A stretch of 64,000 nt of DNA from Siccibacter colletis (GCF_000696575.1 NZ_JMSQ01000026.1:62001-126000); one strand, 5' to 3'; positions 31,167-43,092 are shown, counted from the first letter of the stretch. Notes: generated by a model from the sequence alone, not told the origin. Numbers and translations are program-made.

Positions 31167-31330
31167 TTTGCGTACATTGAACGGCACGGATTGTACGGAG
31201 ATTGACGCGTAACGCAAGTCTCAGTCGAGATCGTCCGCTTATGACGCGTTCGGAAAGGGATGTGTCGAAGGGTCAGAAAAGATGAAAAAGCGTGTCCAGA
31301 CGGGCGGCGCGGGAACGCCCCCCGGTATTA

Positions 31331-31870
31331 TTACTGCGCCAGCGGCTGGATGTCGTGAATACGCACGAAGCCCAGCTGATCGGGCGTGATATTTGGCATA
31401 GAGAGTGGCAACAGGACGTCGCTCGGTGCCAGGGTGCTGGCCGGGGCGCTGACCAGGGTGTTCTGCACGTTCACTTCCTGGAAATTTTCCGTGGTGCCCT
31501 GGATCTGGCCCCACTCCACCGTGGCGGTGAACGCCGGTAACGGCTCGTTAGACTCACCGCTGATCTTCAGATTAGCCCGGGTACCGTTGCCGTCGGCTGC
31601 GATATCCTGCAGCGACATGCGCAGCATGCCGATCTGGCTGTTGAGGCGCGCCGGAGTTTTCGCGCCGGGCAGCAGGTAAACGCCAGACGTAGAGCGCTTG
31701 TTCAGGGCGTTCTGCTGCGTCAGCTTCACGGTCTGCTCGGTAAGTTTCGTCATCTCGTGATTGAGGGTTTTCACCTCATTATGCATCTGGCGGACTTCGC
31801 TTTGCTGTGCGCAGGCGGTGAGCGACAGCAGGCTGCCGACCATCAAGAGTTTCACGTAACGTTTTGCCAT
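31331..31870 (-). CDS. yajI: YajI family lipoprotein (DUF3251)
   Basis: A 179-residue predicted lipoprotein. The signal peptide ends in the lipobox LTAC (Cys19), followed by AQQ, which favours outer-membrane sorting. A heptad-rich coiled coil (about residues 25-60: EVRQMHNEVKTLNHEMTKL) precedes a C-terminal DUF3251 domain with beta-sandwich character. The function is unknown. It lies between tsx and nrdR as in E. coli. Confidence 0.88.
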   Translation of the reverse strand: MAKRYVKLLMVGSLLSLTACAQQSEVRQMHNEVKTLNHEMTKLTEQTVKLTQQNALNKRSTSGVYLLPGAKTPARLNSQIGMLRMSLQDIAADGNGTRANLKISGESNEPLPAFTATVEWGQIQGTTENFQEVNVQNTLVSAPASTLAPSDVLLPLSMPNITPDQLGFVRIHDIQPLAQ

Positions 31871-31933
31871 TATCGGTTTCCTTCATTTATCAGGCTATTA
31901 ACAGAGTAGACCGCGGTTAAACGAGGTGGATAG

Positions 31934-32470
<537 letters not shown>

Positions 32471-32475
32471 TGGCG

Positions 32476-33579
32476 ATGCACGACGAAGTCTATATGGCGC
32501 GGGCGCTGCGCCTGGCCGGGCAGGGCATATTCACCACTCATCCTAATCCGCGCGTTGGCTGCGTCATTGTGCGCGACGGCGAGATAGTCGGGGAGGGCTT
32601 CCACTATCGCGCCGGTGAACCCCATGCCGAAGTACATGCCCTGCGCATGGCGGGCGAAAAAGCCCGTGGTGCCACGGCTTACGTCACGCTGGAACCCTGC
32701 AGCCATCATGGCCGCACGCCGCCCTGCTGCGACGCGTTGATTGACGCGGGGGTCGCGCGCGTGGTTGCTGCGATGCAGGACCCAAATCCGCAGGTCGCCG
32801 GGCGCGGGCTTTACCGTCTGCAGCAGGCGGGCATTGAGGTCAGCCACGGCGTGATGATGAATGACGCCGAAGCGCTGAACCGCGGCTTCCTCAAGCGCAT
32901 GCGCACCGGTTTTCCGTGGATCCAGTTGAAAATGGGGGCTTCGCTTGACGGGCGCACCGCGATGGCGAGCGGCGAGAGCCAGTGGATCACCTCTCCGGCG
33001 TCACGTCGTGATGTTCAGCGTCTACGCGCGCAAAGTCACGCTATCCTTACCAGCAGTACCACCGTACTGGCAGACGATCCGGCGCTTACCGTGCGCTGGA
33101 ACGAGCTGGGCGAAGAGACGCAGCAGCGTTATCCCGAGCGCGAACTGCGCCAGCCGCTGCGCATCGTTATTGACAGCAAGCATCGCGTTACGCCGGCTCA
33201 CCGCATCGTTAACCAGCCGGGTGAAACCTGGCTTGCACGCCCCCACGCTGACCAGCAGGTCTGGCCGGACGGGGTAGAGCAGTTTGTCGTGCCCGAGCAT
33301 AACGGCCAGCTGGATCTGGTGCTGATGATGATGCAGCTTGGCAAACGTCAGATAAACAGCCTGTGGGTTGAGGCGGGTGCAACGCTTGCGGGTGCACTGC
33401 TGCAGGCTGGGCTGGTGGATGAGCTTATTGTCTACGTCGCGCCGAAACTGCTCGGCGATGACGCCCGCGGCCTGTTCCGCCTGCCGGGCCTTGAGCGCCT
33501 GGCGGACGCGCCGGCATTGAAATTCAGCGAGATACGCCAGGTTGGTCCTGACCTCTGTCTCCATTTGACGCACGCCTGA
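32476..33579 (+). CDS. ribD: Bifunctional riboflavin deaminase/reductase RibD
   Basis: A 367-residue enzyme for the second and third steps of riboflavin synthesis. The deaminase domain (residues 1-~145) has the zinc site PHAEVHAL and PCSHHGRTPPCCDAL. The reductase domain has KMGASLDGRTAMASGESQWITS, LADDPALTVR and the C-terminal VEAGATLAGALL. ATG 32476 is preferred to 32470 because the AGGA ribosome site is 9 nt away and the length then equals E. coli RibD. Confidence 0.96.
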   Translation: MHDEVYMARALRLAGQGIFTTHPNPRVGCVIVRDGEIVGEGFHYRAGEPHAEVHALRMAGEKARGATAYVTLEPCSHHGRTPPCCDALIDAGVARVVAAMQDPNPQVAGRGLYRLQQAGIEVSHGVMMNDAEALNRGFLKRMRTGFPWIQLKMGASLDGRTAMASGESQWITSPASRRDVQRLRAQSHAILTSSTTVLADDPALTVRWNELGEETQQRYPERELRQPLRIVIDSKHRVTPAHRIVNQPGETWLARPHADQQVWPDGVEQFVVPEHNGQLDLVLMMMQLGKRQINSLWVEAGATLAGALLQAGLVDELIVYVAPKLLGDDARGLFRLPGLERLADAPALKFSEIRQVGPDLCLHLTHA

Positions 33580-33670
33580 TACCAGGCAGTAAAACGTAAG
33601 CAGCGTCATTAAGTTTGTGGTAAAATCCGCCCCCCTGTATGTGGGGGCCAGAACCCCATTAAGGAAAAGT

Positions 33671-34141
33671 ATGAACATTATTGAAGCCAACGTTGCCGCT
33701 CCGGACGCTCGCGTCGCCATCACCATCGCGCGTTTTAACAACTTCATCAACGACAGCCTGCTGGAAGGTGCTATCGATGCGCTCAAGCGTATCGGCCAGG
33801 TTAAAGATGAAAATATCACCGTGGTGTGGGTGCCAGGCGCTTACGAGCTGCCGCTGGCTGCGGAAGCGCTGGCGAAAACCGACAAGTACGACGCGGTCAT
33901 CGCGCTCGGCACGGTGATCCGTGGCGGTACTGCGCACTTTGAATATGTCGCCGGTGGGGCCAGCAATGGTCTGGCAGGCGTTGCCCAGACAACCGGTATT
34001 CCGGTTGCGTTTGGCGTCCTGACCACCGAAAGCATCGAACAAGCCATCGAACGCGCTGGCACCAAAGCCGGTAACAAAGGTGCAGAAGCTGCACTGACCG
34101 CGCTTGAAATGATCAATGTATTGAAAGCCATCAAGGCCTGA
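33671..34141 (+). CDS. ribH: 6,7-dimethyl-8-ribityllumazine synthase
   Basis: A 156-residue lumazine synthase (also named ribE), the E. coli length. It condenses the RibD product with dihydroxybutanone phosphate. Motifs are [15 protein letters not shown] (substrate loop), [13 protein letters not shown] and [21 protein letters not shown] with the catalytic His. ATG 33671 has AAGGAAA upstream. A small C-rich hairpin lies in the 91-bp gap after ribD (about 33630-33647). Confidence 0.97.
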   Translation: MNIIEANVAAPDARVAITIARFNNFINDSLLEGAIDALKRIGQVKDENITVVWVPGAYELPLAAEALAKTDKYDAVIALGTVIRGGTAHFEYVAGGASNGLAGVAQTTGIPVAFGVLTTESIEQAIERAGTKAGNKGAEAALTALEMINVLKAIKA

Positions 34142-34160
34142 TTTTTGTAAGGGGAAATCC

Positions 34161-34580
34161 GTGAAACCTGCTGCTCGTCGCCGTGCCCGCGAGTGTGCCG
34201 TCCAGGCACTCTACTCCTGGCAGTTATCCAAAAACGACATCGCTGATGTTGAATATCAGTTCCTGGCGGAACAGGACGTCAGCGATGTTGACGTTAACTA
34301 CTTCCGTGAACTGCTGACCGGAGTGGCGACTAACAGCGCATATCTCGACGGCCTGATGGCGCCGTACCTGTCGCGCCAGCTGGAAGAGCTGGGCCAGGTC
34401 GAGAGAGCGGTGCTGCGCATTTCGCTGTTCGAACTCTCCCGCCGTGACGATGTGCCGTACAAAGTGGCCATCAACGAAGGCATTGAGCTGGCGAAAACGT
34501 TCGGCGCAGAAGACAGCCATAAGTTCGTCAACGGCGTGCTCGACAAAGCCGCTCCGCAGATCCGCCCCCACAAAAAATAA
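34161..34580 (+). CDS. nusB: Transcription antitermination factor NusB
   Basis: A 139-residue all-helical protein, the E. coli length, that binds boxA RNA with NusE to prevent early termination in rRNA operons. The Arg-rich start [22 protein letters not shown] binds RNA, and the C-terminal [27 protein letters not shown] is the family hallmark. It lies 19 bp after ribH with GTAAGGGGAAA before the GTG/ATG-type start at 34161. Confidence 0.97.
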   Translation: MKPAARRRARECAVQALYSWQLSKNDIADVEYQFLAEQDVSDVDVNYFRELLTGVATNSAYLDGLMAPYLSRQLEELGQVERAVLRISLFELSRRDDVPYKVAINEGIELAKTFGAEDSHKFVNGVLDKAAPQIRPHKK

Positions 34581-34585
34581 TCTCC

Positions 34586-34613
34586 AGGCCGGTTACGCCG
34601 GCCTTCTTCTTTA
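34586..34613 (+). terminator. Probable terminator between nusB and thiL
   Basis: AGGCCGG (34586-34592), a 5-nt loop and CCGGCCT (34598-34604), followed by a pyrimidine tail TCTTCTTT. The interrupted T run suggests partial read-through into thiL. Confidence 0.6.
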
Positions 34614-34635
34614 CTCCTGCTGAGGCATTACGCGT

Positions 34636-35616
34636 ATGGCATGCGGTGAGTTTTCTCTGATAGGCCGTTACTTTGACCGTGTCAGAACCTCGCGGCGCGA
34701 TGTGGAAACCGGAATCGGTGATGACTGTGCATTACTGACCGTGCCGGACAAGCAGGTGCTCGCCATCAGCACCGATACCCTGGTGAGCGGCACCCATTTC
34801 TTACCGGATATCTCTCCCCGCGATCTTGGCTACAAAGCACTCGCAGTTAACGTCAGCGATCTGGCGGCGATGGGCGCCGATCCGGCGTGGCTGACGCTGG
34901 CATTAACGCTGCCCGAGGTGGATGAAGCCTGGCTGGAAGCGTTCAGCGACAGCCTGTTTGAGCAACTTAACTATTACGATATGCAGCTGATTGGCGGCGA
35001 CACCACCCGTGGTCCGCTGTCGATGACGCTGGGTATTCACGGCTTCGTTCCGGCCGGACGGGCGCTGAAGCGCTCTGGCGCGAAGCCGGGCGACTGGATT
35101 TACGTCACCGGTACGCCCGGGGACAGTGCCGCCGGGCTGGCGATCCTGCAGCAGCGGTTGACAGTGGCCGACAGCAAGCAGTCGGCGTACCTGGTGCAGC
35201 GTCATCTGCGCCCGACGCCGCGCGTATTGCAGGGCCAGGCGCTGCGCGATCTCGCCAGTAGCGCCATCGATCTTTCCGACGGTCTGATCTCCGATCTCGG
35301 CCATATCCTCAAGGCCAGCGGTTGCGGGGCGCGTATTGACCTGGATGCGCTGCCGTATTCCGGGGCGTTCAGCGCTAACGTCGAGCCGGAGCAGGCGCTG
35401 CGCTGGGCGCTCAGCGGCGGGGAAGATTATGAACTTTGCTTCACCGTGCCGGAGATCAACCGCGGCGCGCTGGACGTGGCGCTGGGCTATCTCGGCGTCC
35501 CCTTTACCTGCATCGGTCAGGTGATGGTGGCATCGGAAGGGCTGCGTTACACCCGTAATGGGGAACAGGTGACACTTGACTGGAAAGGCTATGACCACTT
35601 CAACGCCCCGGCGTAA
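34636..35616 (+). CDS. thiL: Thiamine-monophosphate kinase
   Basis: A 326-residue PurM-like ATPase that converts thiamine monophosphate to the active diphosphate. Motifs are GIGDDCALL and [12 protein letters not shown] near the N-terminus (Mg-ATP Asp cluster), [11 protein letters not shown], and [12 protein letters not shown]. It overlaps pgpA by 26 bp, as in E. coli, so the two are co-translated. Confidence 0.96.
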   Translation: MACGEFSLIGRYFDRVRTSRRDVETGIGDDCALLTVPDKQVLAISTDTLVSGTHFLPDISPRDLGYKALAVNVSDLAAMGADPAWLTLALTLPEVDEAWLEAFSDSLFEQLNYYDMQLIGGDTTRGPLSMTLGIHGFVPAGRALKRSGAKPGDWIYVTGTPGDSAAGLAILQQRLTVADSKQSAYLVQRHLRPTPRVLQGQALRDLASSAIDLSDGLISDLGHILKASGCGARIDLDALPYSGAFSANVEPEQALRWALSGGEDYELCFTVPEINRGALDVALGYLGVPFTCIGQVMVASEGLRYTRNGEQVTLDWKGYDHFNAPA

Positions 35617-36112
35617 CAAAGACGTGGCGAAAGGCCGCCTGAACCTACGCAATCCCTGGCACCTGCTGGCGACTGGCTTCGGCAGCGGGTTAAGCCCCTG
35701 GGTGCCAGGCACTATGGGGTCGCTTGCCGCTATCCCGTTCTGGTATCTGCTGACCCTGCTGCCGTGGCAGCTCTATTCCCTGGCGATTATGCTCGGCATC
35801 AGCATTGGCGTTTACCTCTGTCATCAGACCGCCCGTGATATGGGCGTGCACGATCATGGCAGTATCGTCTGGGACGAGTTTATCGGTATGTGGATCACCC
35901 TGATGGCGGTGCCGACCAGCGACTGGCAGTGGGTCGCCGCCGGATTCGTGATTTTCCGTATTCTTGATATGTGGAAACCCTGGCCGATTCGCTGGTTCGA
36001 CCGCAACGTGCATGGCGGGATGGGGATCATGGTGGACGATATTGTCGCTGGGGTGATTTCGGCGGGGATACTCTACTTCATCGGGCATCACTGGCCGATT
36101 GGCCTTATCTGA
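35591..36112 (+). CDS. pgpA: Phosphatidylglycerophosphatase A
   Basis: A 173-residue inner-membrane enzyme (E. coli 172) that dephosphorylates phosphatidylglycerol phosphate. Three to four hydrophobic segments carry [31 protein letters not shown] with likely catalytic acidic residues, and [14 protein letters not shown]. The start at 35591 inside thiL gives the family N-terminus. E. coli has yajO between pgpA and dxs; here pgpA runs straight into a shared terminator. Confidence 0.95.
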   Translation: MTTSTPRRNKDVAKGRLNLRNPWHLLATGFGSGLSPWVPGTMGSLAAIPFWYLLTLLPWQLYSLAIMLGISIGVYLCHQTARDMGVHDHGSIVWDEFIGMWITLMAVPTSDWQWVAAGFVIFRILDMWKPWPIRWFDRNVHGGMGIMVDDIVAGVISAGILYFIGHHWPIGLI

Positions 36113-36146
36113 ATAAAAGCGCCTCACATCGTGAGGCGTTTTTTTT
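36112..36146. terminator. Bidirectional terminator between pgpA and dxs
   Basis: CGCCTCAC (36120-36127), loop ATC and GTGAGGCG (36131-36138), followed by eight T on the plus strand; an A-rich stretch on the left gives a shorter T run for the dxs transcript. Confidence 0.9.
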
Positions 36147-36151
36147 GGCGC

Positions 36152-38014
36152 TTACGCCAGCCAGGCGAGGATTTTCGCTTCCATTCCGGCGGCATCGAGA
36201 CCGATTGCGGTTCGGGCTTCATCCTGCGTACCCTGCGGAATGAAGAAGTCCGGCAGGCCGAGGTTGAGTACCGGCACCGGGCGACGATGCGCCATCAGCA
36301 CTTCGTTCACGCCGCTGCCAGCACCGCCCTGAATGGCGTTCTCTTCCACGGTGACCAGCACCTCGTGACGCGCGGCCATCTCCAGGATCAGCGCTTCATC
36401 CAGCGGTTTTACAAAGCGCATATCCACCAGAGTGGCGTTCATCGACTCCGCGACCTGCTGTGCTTCCGGCATCAGCGTACCGAAGTTGAGGATCGCGATC
36501 TTTTCGCCTTCGCGCTTCACCACGCCCTTACCCAGCGGCAGCTTCTGCATCGGCGACAGCGGTACGCCCAGCGCGTTACCGCGCGGATAGCGCACTGCGC
36601 TTGGGCCGTCGTTGTAGTGATAGCCGGTGTAGAGCATCAGGCGGCACTCGTCTTCGTTGCTCGGCGTCATCACCACCATGTTCGGGATGCAGCGCAGGAA
36701 GGAGAGATCGAATGCGCCCTGATGCGTCTGACCGTCGGCACCGACGATCCCGGCGCGGTCAATGGCGAACAGCACCGGCAGGTTCTGGATCGCCACATCG
36801 TGGATCACCTGATCGTAGGCGCGCTGCAGGAACGTCGAGTAAATGGCGACCACCGGCTTATAGCCGCCGATGGCCAGACCCGCTGCAAAAGTCACCGCGT
36901 GCTGCTCGGCGATAGCGACGTCAAAATACTGCGCCGGATATTTGCGTGAAAACTCTACCATGCCGGAGCCTTCGCGCATCGCCGGGGTCACCGCCATCAG
37001 CTTATCGTCAACGGCGGCGGTTTCGCACAGCCAGTCGCCGAAGATTTTTGAGTAGCTCGGCTGACCGCCGCTGCTTTTCGGCAGCTCACCGCTCAGCGGG
37101 TCAAATTTCGGCACCGCGTGGAAGGTGATAGGATCTTTTTCTGCCGGGGCGTAGCCGCGCCCTTTTTTGGTCATGATGTGCAGGAACTGCGGGCCTTTCA
37201 GGCCGCGCATGTTTTTGAGCGTATGCACCAGACCCAGCACGTCGTGACCGTCAACCGGGCCGATATAGTTAAAGCCCAGCTCTTCAAACAGCGTGCCCGG
37301 CACCACCATGCCTTTAATGTGTTCTTCGGTACGCTTCAGCAGCTCTTTGATCGGCGGCACCCCGGAGAAGACCTTTTTGCCGCCTTCGCGCAGGGTGGAG
37401 TAGAGCTTGCCGGAGAGCAGCTGGGCGAGGTGATTGTTCAGCGCGCCGACGTTTTCAGAGATCGACATTTCGTTGTCGTTGAGTACCACCAGCATGTCGG
37501 GTTTTATATCCCCGGCGTGGTTCATGGCTTCAAACGCCATGCCCGCGGTGATAGCGCCGTCGCCGATCACGCACACGGTGCGACGATCTTTCCCCTCTTT
37601 CTCTGCCGCCACCGCAATACCGATGCCGGCGCTGATGGAAGTTGATGAGTGGCCCACGCTCAGCACGTCATATTCGCTCTCACCGCGCCACGGGAACGGG
37701 TGCAGGCCATCTTTCTGACGAATGGTGCCGATGCGATCCCGGCGTCCGGTCAGAATTTTATGCGGATAGGCCTGGTGACCAACGTCCCAGATCAGCTGAT
37801 CGAACGGGGTGTTATAGACGTAGTGCAGCGCTACGGTCAGCTCGACCGTACCCAGCCCGGAGGCGAAGTGACCGCTGGAACGGCTTACGCTATCCAGCAG
37901 GTAGCGACGCAGTTCGTCGCACAGCTTTGGCAGGCTCTCTTTCGGCAGCACGCGGAGCTCCTGTGCGGAGTCAACCAGTGCCAGGGTCGGGTATTTGGTT
38001 ATATCAAAACTCAT
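36152..38014 (-). CDS. dxs: 1-deoxy-D-xylulose-5-phosphate synthase
   Basis: A 620-residue thiamine-diphosphate enzyme, the E. coli length, that joins pyruvate and glyceraldehyde 3-phosphate in the first step of the MEP isoprenoid pathway. The TPP site is [19 protein letters not shown] with the distal Asn, and [12 protein letters not shown] supplies an active-site His. The transketolase-like middle shows [20 protein letters not shown] 38014 gives the standard [13 protein letters not shown] start. ispA and xseB lie upstream in the same operon. Confidence 0.97.
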   Translation of the reverse strand: MSFDITKYPTLALVDSAQELRVLPKESLPKLCDELRRYLLDSVSRSSGHFASGLGTVELTVALHYVYNTPFDQLIWDVGHQAYPHKILTGRRDRIGTIRQKDGLHPFPWRGESEYDVLSVGHSSTSISAGIGIAVAAEKEGKDRRTVCVIGDGAITAGMAFEAMNHAGDIKPDMLVVLNDNEMSISENVGALNNHLAQLLSGKLYSTLREGGKKVFSGVPPIKELLKRTEEHIKGMVVPGTLFEELGFNYIGPVDGHDVLGLVHTLKNMRGLKGPQFLHIMTKKGRGYAPAEKDPITFHAVPKFDPLSGELPKSSGGQPSYSKIFGDWLCETAAVDDKLMAVTPAMREGSGMVEFSRKYPAQYFDVAIAEQHAVTFAAGLAIGGYKPVVAIYSTFLQRAYDQVIHDVAIQNLPVLFAIDRAGIVGADGQTHQGAFDLSFLRCIPNMVVMTPSNEDECRLMLYTGYHYNDGPSAVRYPRGNALGVPLSPMQKLPLGKGVVKREGEKIAILNFGTLMPEAQQVAESMNATLVDMRFVKPLDEALILEMAARHEVLVTVEENAIQGGAGSGVNEVLMAHRRPVPVLNLGLPDFFIPQGTQDEARTAIGLDAAGMEAKILAWLA

Positions 38015-38088
38015 CAAGAGACTCATCGTGGTGTTGTACCCGCGCCGCCCGGTAGCGCAGGCGCAACCGGGGATCGCAAATACAAACG

Positions 38089-38988
38089 TTATTTATCTCG
38101 CTGGATAATGTAATTCGCTAATGCTTCCAGAACCGTAGTATCTAACGACTGTGCAGCCAGCGTTTCTAGCGCCCTCAGGGCGTCTTCGTAGAGATCGCGA
38201 GCCTTAAGCTGGGCTTGCTCAAGACCCAGCAACGCCGGATAGGTGCTTTTGCCCAGCTCCTGGTCAGCACCCTGGCGTTTACCAAGGGTGGCAGTATCGC
38301 CCACCACATCCAGAATGTCATCCTGAACCTGGAACGCCAGGCCGATGCTCTCAGCATAGCGATCCAGCGCCGGCAGGGCTTCGCGACCGCGAATACCGGC
38401 GCTTAACGCGCCCAGTCGCACCGCCGCACGGATCAGCGCCCCGGTTTTATGACGGTGAATGCGCTCCAGCGCATCAAGCGCGACCTGCTGGCCTTCGGCA
38501 CTGAGATCCAGCGCCTGACCGCCGCACATCCCCGCTACGCCGCTGGCCTGTGCCAGCTCGGAAACCATCGCCAGACGATCCTGCATGGCAACGCCTTCCA
38601 TCGGTGCATCACTGAGTATAGAGAACGCCAGCGTTTGCAGCGCGTCACCTGCAAGAATTGCGCTCGCTTCGCCAAATTTAATGTGGCAGGTCGGCTGACC
38701 GCGGCGCAGATCGTCATCGTCCATCGCTGGCAGGTCGTCGTGGATCAGTGAATAGGCGTGAATACACTCAATGGCAGCCGCAGGCGCATCGAGCGTCTCC
38801 TGCTTTACACCAAACATTTCGCCGGTGGCGTACACCAGGAAGGGGCGCAGGCGTTTACCGCCCAATAGTGCGCCATAGCGCATGGCCTCAACCAGCGGAG
38901 TGTTCTGAAACGGCAGCGGGGCGATAAACCCCTGCAGCGCATCGTTGGCCCGCTCCACGCGGGCCTGCAACAGTTGGGAGAAATCCAT
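38089..38988 (-). CDS. ispA: Farnesyl diphosphate synthase
   Basis: A 299-residue prenyltransferase, the E. coli length, that builds farnesyl diphosphate from IPP and DMAPP. The first aspartate-rich motif is [14 protein letters not shown] and the second [10 protein letters not shown]. Its product feeds undecaprenyl and quinone tails and the heme O made by CyoE, encoded later in the window. Its ATG directly abuts the xseB stop codon (TAA ATG). Confidence 0.97.
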   Translation of the reverse strand: MDFSQLLQARVERANDALQGFIAPLPFQNTPLVEAMRYGALLGGKRLRPFLVYATGEMFGVKQETLDAPAAAIECIHAYSLIHDDLPAMDDDDLRRGQPTCHIKFGEASAILAGDALQTLAFSILSDAPMEGVAMQDRLAMVSELAQASGVAGMCGGQALDLSAEGQQVALDALERIHRHKTGALIRAAVRLGALSAGIRGREALPALDRYAESIGLAFQVQDDILDVVGDTATLGKRQGADQELGKSTYPALLGLEQAQLKARDLYEDALRALETLAAQSLDTTVLEALANYIIQRDK

Positions 38989-39231
38989 TTATTCAGCATC
39001 CGGCGTGAAGGGCGTCAGCGGGGCGTCTTCATTTTCAGAGAGCAGGATCTGCACGCGCTGCTCGGCCTGCTGAAGCTTAACCTGCCCCTGACGAGCCAGC
39101 TGCACACCGCGTTCAAATTCATTCAGCGCATCTTCAAGCGGCAGGTCGCCGCTTTCGAGGCGGGTGACAATCTGCTCAAGCTCCTGAAGGGCGGATTCAA
39201 AACTGGCAGGGAGGGCATTTTTTTTCGGCAT
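38989..39231 (-). CDS. xseB: Exodeoxyribonuclease VII small subunit
   Basis: An 80-residue helical protein, the E. coli length, that pairs with XseA to degrade single-stranded DNA. The XseB signature [26 protein letters not shown] is intact, and the C-terminus ends TPFTPDAE. The start at 39231 ([12 protein letters not shown]) is taken from the family; an upstream in-frame ATG at 39261 adds 10 residues. It heads the xseB-ispA-dxs operon, divergent from thiI. Confidence 0.94.
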   Translation of the reverse strand: MPKKNALPASFESALQELEQIVTRLESGDLPLEDALNEFERGVQLARQGQVKLQQAEQRVQILLSENEDAPLTPFTPDAE

Positions 39232-39500
39232 AGTAACGTCTGGCTCTGTGGTTAATTTCATCGTCGCTTCAACATGGTAGCGAAGTCAGGATGATTAGCA
39301 AATGACAGCAACGGCGGGCGGCGGCGGCGGGAAAAAGGCACGAGTATGCGTAACATGCTGCGAAACGCGCGGGATTGTCTCTCTTCTCTGCCACTTTGCT
39401 GCAATTGGGTATATACTGGCGCGCTTACGATGCAGGGCTACTCTGCTCTGCGGTACCTCTTTTCACGCGCCCTCGGGCCTGCCAACGAACCATTGCCGCC

Positions 39501-40949
39501 ATGAAGTTTATCATTAAATTGTTCCCGGAAATCACAATCAAGAGTCAATCTGTGCGATTGCGCTTCATTAAAATCCTGACCGGGAATATTCGTAACGTCC
39601 TGAAGTCTTATGAAGAAAATCTCGCCGTGGTGCGCCACTGGGACCATATCGTGGTGCGTGCCAAAAATGAGGCAGACGGCCCGGCGATCCGCGATGCGCT
39701 GACCCGCATTCCCGGCATCCATCACGTACTGGAAGTGGACGACGTCGAGTACAGCTCGCTGCATGACATCTACGAAAAAGCCTATGCCATGTACCACGAG
39801 CAGCTGGAAAACAAAACCTTCTGCGTGCGCGTGAAGCGACGCGGTAAGCATGAGTTTAGCTCGATTGAAGTAGAACGCTACGTCGGCGGCGGACTTAATC
39901 AGCACATTGATTCGGCGCGCGTGAAGCTGAAAGATCCTGACGTGACCGTGCATCTGGAGATCGAAGACGATCGCCTGCTGCTTATCAAGGCGCGCTACGA
40001 AGGTATCGGCGGTTTCCCGATCGGCACCCAGGAAGACGTGCTGTCGCTGATCTCCGGCGGCTTCGACTCCGGCGTCTCCAGCTACATGCTGATGCGCCGC
40101 GGCTGCCGCGTGCACTACTGCTTCTTTAACCTCGGCGGCGCAGCCCATGAAATCGGGGTACGCCAGGTGGCACACTACCTGTGGAACCGCTTTGGCAGCT
40201 CGCACCGCGTGCGTTTCGTGGCCATCAACTTCGAGCCGGTGGTGGGCGAAATTCTTGAGAAAGTGGACGACGGCCAGATGGGCGTGGTGCTCAAACGTAT
40301 GATGGTGCGTGCCGCGTCTCAGGTTGCCGAGCGCTACGGCGTGCAGGCGCTGGTCACCGGTGAAGCGCTGGGCCAGGTGTCCAGCCAGACGCTGACCAAC
40401 CTGCGCCTGATCGACGGCGTGTCCGATACGCTGGTCCTGCGTCCGCTGATCTCGCACGACAAAGAGCACATCATCAATATCGCGCGTGAAATCGGCACCG
40501 AAGATTTCGCTCGCACCATGCCGGAATACTGCGGCGTGATTTCGAAAAGCCCGACCGTGAAAGCGGTGAAGGCGAAGATCGAAGCCGAAGAGCAAAACTT
40601 CGATTTCTCCATCCTTGATCAGGTGGTGCAGAGCGCAACAAATGTCGATATTCGCGAAATCGCGCAGCAGACCCAGCAGGAAGTGGTGGAAGTCGAGACT
40701 GTGACCGGCTTTGGCCCGAATGAGGTGATCCTCGACATTCGCTCCATCGACGAGCAGGATGATAAGCCGCTGCAGGTTGAAGGCGTGGAAATCGCCTCGC
40801 TGCCGTTCTACAAGCTGAGCACCAAATTCGGCGATCTCGACCAGAGCAAAACCTATTTGCTGTGGTGCGAACGTGGGGTGATGAGCCGCCTGCAGGCGCT
40901 TTACCTTAATGAGCAGGGCTTCAAAAACGTCAAGGTTTACCGCCCCTAG
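39501..40949 (+). CDS. thiI: tRNA 4-thiouridylation / thiamine thiazole sulfurtransferase ThiI
   Basis: A 482-residue enzyme, the E. coli length. It has a ferredoxin-like and THUMP N-terminal region (to about residue 165), a PP-loop ATPase SGGFDSG, and a C-terminal rhodanese domain. The two functional cysteines fall exactly where expected: Cys344 in PEYCGVIS and Cys456 in [11 protein letters not shown]. It makes s4U8 in tRNA and supplies sulfur for the thiazole of thiamine. ATG 39501 gives the family start [11 protein letters not shown]; the 43 residues upstream of it are not real. Confidence 0.97.
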   Translation: MKFIIKLFPEITIKSQSVRLRFIKILTGNIRNVLKSYEENLAVVRHWDHIVVRAKNEADGPAIRDALTRIPGIHHVLEVDDVEYSSLHDIYEKAYAMYHEQLENKTFCVRVKRRGKHEFSSIEVERYVGGGLNQHIDSARVKLKDPDVTVHLEIEDDRLLLIKARYEGIGGFPIGTQEDVLSLISGGFDSGVSSYMLMRRGCRVHYCFFNLGGAAHEIGVRQVAHYLWNRFGSSHRVRFVAINFEPVVGEILEKVDDGQMGVVLKRMMVRAASQVAERYGVQALVTGEALGQVSSQTLTNLRLIDGVSDTLVLRPLISHDKEHIINIAREIGTEDFARTMPEYCGVISKSPTVKAVKAKIEAEEQNFDFSILDQVVQSATNVDIREIAQQTQQEVVEVETVTGFGPNEVILDIRSIDEQDDKPLQVEGVEIASLPFYKLSTKFGDLDQSKTYLLWCERGVMSRLQALYLNEQGFKNVKVYRP

Positions 40950-40959
40950 TTCGTCATTT

Positions 40960-40980
40960 GCCCTCTCGTGCCGAGAGGGC
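40960..40980. terminator. Hairpin between convergent thiI and yajL
   Basis: GCCCTCTCG (40960-40968) and CGAGAGGGC (40972-40980) form a perfect 9-bp stem with a 3-nt loop. There is no T run on either strand, so it may stall polymerase or protect 3' ends. Confidence 0.5.
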
Positions 40981-40988
40981 CACCCGCC

Positions 40989-41582
40989 TCAATAATCCCG
41001 ATAGCTGTAAATTCCCGCCGCCATCACCAGCTGCGAAGCGACCTCGTGCGCTTTCTCACGGCTGACCAGCAAATCAATGATCTTTAGTGCAAAATCCATT
41101 GCCGTGCCCGGCCCCTGGCTGGTGAGCAGGTTGACGCGCGGGTCCCACACGACGCGCTTATCCTGCCAGTGCGCATCGGGAATGGTGTCGCGCAGGCCGG
41201 GAAAGCCGGTCATGTTGGCGATGGGGAACAGGTTATGCGGCACCAGTACGGTACCCGCCGCGGCGCAGATGGCCGCCACGATGCGTCCTGACAGATGAAA
41301 TTGCCGCACGGTCTCTACCAGCAGCGGGCTGTCGCGGAAGCACTCAGCGCCCTTCAGGCCGCCCGGCAGCACGATAACATCGAAGTCGCCGTCAGCAACC
41401 TCAACCAGCGGCGCATCGGCTACCAGCTTCACCCCGCGCGAGCAGGTAATGATCAGCTCACCGTCGCTGGCCACGCTGGCGGTGGTAACGGCGATACCGC
41501 CACGCACCAGCAGATCGATGGTAGTGACCGCTTCGGTCTCTTCAGTTCCAGGGGCCAGACAGACCAGTGCCGAGGCGCTCAT
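40989..41582 (-). CDS. yajL: DJ-1/PfpI family chaperone-deglycase YajL
   Basis: A 197-residue member of the DJ-1 family (E. coli YajL, 196 aa), linked to oxidative-stress protection, protein chaperoning and glyoxal-adduct repair. The reactive cysteine is Cys106 in VAAICAAAG, and the acidic partner lies in [11 protein letters not shown]. The start at 41582 puts the cysteine at 106 and has AAGGA 8 nt upstream; an ATG two codons earlier is too close to it. It overlaps the end of panE by about 40 bp. Confidence 0.94.
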   Translation of the reverse strand: MSASALVCLAPGTEETEAVTTIDLLVRGGIAVTTASVASDGELIITCSRGVKLVADAPLVEVADGDFDVIVLPGGLKGAECFRDSPLLVETVRQFHLSGRIVAAICAAAGTVLVPHNLFPIANMTGFPGLRDTIPDAHWQDKRVVWDPRVNLLTSQGPGTAMDFALKIIDLLVSREKAHEVASQLVMAAGIYSYRDY

Positions 41583-42456
41583 AGGCATTTTCCTTATGTT
41601 TGATCAGCTCATAGAGTCGGGCGTTTTCCGGGGTCGCGACGCCGTGGGCACGGGCACGTCGCACCAGATACCCGGTGATATAGTCGATTTCGGTGCGCCG
41701 CTGCGCCCGGACATCCTGCAGCATAGAGGAGATGTTTTCCCCGGTGCTGTCGATGACCTGCCACACCCAGGCCAACAGGTCTTCCGGCGTCGTGTGATGA
41801 TTTTCTCGCGCCATCACCTCTGCCACCTCATGGCATACCCGCGCCACCTCATCCGGGTAAGCGCGCAGCTCACCATTCGGGCAGTTATACAGCGCGGTGA
41901 GCGGGTTGATAACGCAGTTGGCTGCCAGCTTGCGCCACGCCGGGGCGCGAATGTTATCGTGCCAGGCGACGTCCGGCAGGGCATCCTGCAGGATCCCGGC
42001 CAGAGCCGTATAATCCCGCGCCGCATCGCTAACCGGGCCGATATGGGTGGTGCCGTTAGCAACATGCATTACGGTATTGCCGTCGCGTCGTGCCGCGTGG
42101 GTGGTCACCCCCAGCAGCAGCGGCTGCGCGATGCCGCGCAGCTCCTCCATCGTGCCCATGCCGTTATGCATCAGCAGGATGGGGGTAGCCGCCGGGAGAT
42201 GCGGCGCAAGGTTTTTCACCGCATCCGACACCTGCCAGGCTTTCAGCGTCACCAGCAGCAGCTCGCTGCGCTGGAGGTGAGCAGGATCGTTGGCGGGAAC
42301 AGGCTGGTCGGTCAGCTCACCGTCTGTACCCGTAACCCGCAGATGAAAGTGTGACTGTGGCACCCGCAGCCAGCCCTGCACCTCATGGCCCTGCCTGAGC
42401 AGGGCGGCAAGCCAGACCTGACCCAGCGCACCGCAGCCCAGTACGGTAATGTTCAT
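41542..42456 (-). CDS. panE: 2-dehydropantoate 2-reductase
   Basis: A 304-residue NADPH enzyme (ketopantoate reductase, E. coli 303) that makes pantoate for coenzyme A. The N-terminal Rossmann motif is VLGCGALGQ. The catalytic Lys lies in [23 protein letters not shown], and the C-terminal helical domain has [21 protein letters not shown]. The ATG at 42456 follows GGGAGGAAGC. It is co-transcribed and overlapping with yajL, and divergent from yajQ. Confidence 0.95.
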   Translation of the reverse strand: MNITVLGCGALGQVWLAALLRQGHEVQGWLRVPQSHFHLRVTGTDGELTDQPVPANDPAHLQRSELLLVTLKAWQVSDAVKNLAPHLPAATPILLMHNGMGTMEELRGIAQPLLLGVTTHAARRDGNTVMHVANGTTHIGPVSDAARDYTALAGILQDALPDVAWHDNIRAPAWRKLAANCVINPLTALYNCPNGELRAYPDEVARVCHEVAEVMARENHHTTPEDLLAWVWQVIDSTGENISSMLQDVRAQRRTEIDYITGYLVRRARAHGVATPENARLYELIKHKENAYERLGTGLSGPWN

Positions 42457-42595
42457 GCTTCCTCCCGCCGGCAACGGTGCCTGGCAGATGTTCTACAGTC
42501 AATAGTAGCCATTTCGGCCAGGTCGCCGGGAACAAGTTGTTTTATGTAGTGTTGTGGGTATTATGCAACGCACAACCAGAGAGGGAGAAATAAAC

Positions 42596-43087
42596 ATGCC
42601 ATCTTTTGACATCGTATCTGAGATCGATCTGCAGGAAGTGAGCAACGCCGTTGATAACGCAACGCGCGAACTCGATACCCGTTTCGATTTTCGCGGCGTA
42701 ACCGCGACGTTTGAACTGAACGATAAAAACAAGACCATCAAAGTGCTGAGTGAATCAGATTTCCAGGTAAACCAGCTGCTGGATATTCTGCGCGCCAAGC
42801 TGCTGAAACGCGGCATTGAAGGGGCATCGCTTGATGTGCCGGAAGAGTTTGAGCACAGCGGCAAAAACTGGAGCGTGGAAGCCAAACTGAAGCAGGGGAT
42901 TGAAGCCTCGGTGGCGAAGAAAATCGTCAAGCTGATCAAAGACAGCAAGCTGAAAGTGCAGACCCAGATTCAGGGCGAAGAGATCCGCGTAACCGGAAAA
43001 TCCCGCGACGACCTGCAGTCGGTAATGGCGCTGGTGCGCGGCGGCAATCTGGGGCAGCCGTTCCAGTTCAAAAACTTCCGCGATTAA
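42596..43087 (+). CDS. yajQ: Nucleotide-binding protein YajQ
   Basis: A 163-residue protein, the E. coli length, with two similar RNP-like domains. It begins [22 protein letters not shown], which is the UPF0234 hallmark. Members bind GTP, tRNA or, in Xanthomonas, cyclic di-GMP, but the role in enteric bacteria is unsettled. The ATG at 42596 has GAGGGAGAAATAAAC upstream. It is convergent with yajR across a shared terminator. Confidence 0.95.
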   Translation: MPSFDIVSEIDLQEVSNAVDNATRELDTRFDFRGVTATFELNDKNKTIKVLSESDFQVNQLLDILRAKLLKRGIEGASLDVPEEFEHSGKNWSVEAKLKQGIEASVAKKIVKLIKDSKLKVQTQIQGEEIRVTGKSRDDLQSVMALVRGGNLGQPFQFKNFRD

Positions 43088-43092
43088 TAAGA

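Noticed and set aside
33580-33670. Possible FMN riboswitch between ribD and ribH
   Set aside because: Only a short C/G-rich hairpin is present; none of the conserved RFN helices can be traced.
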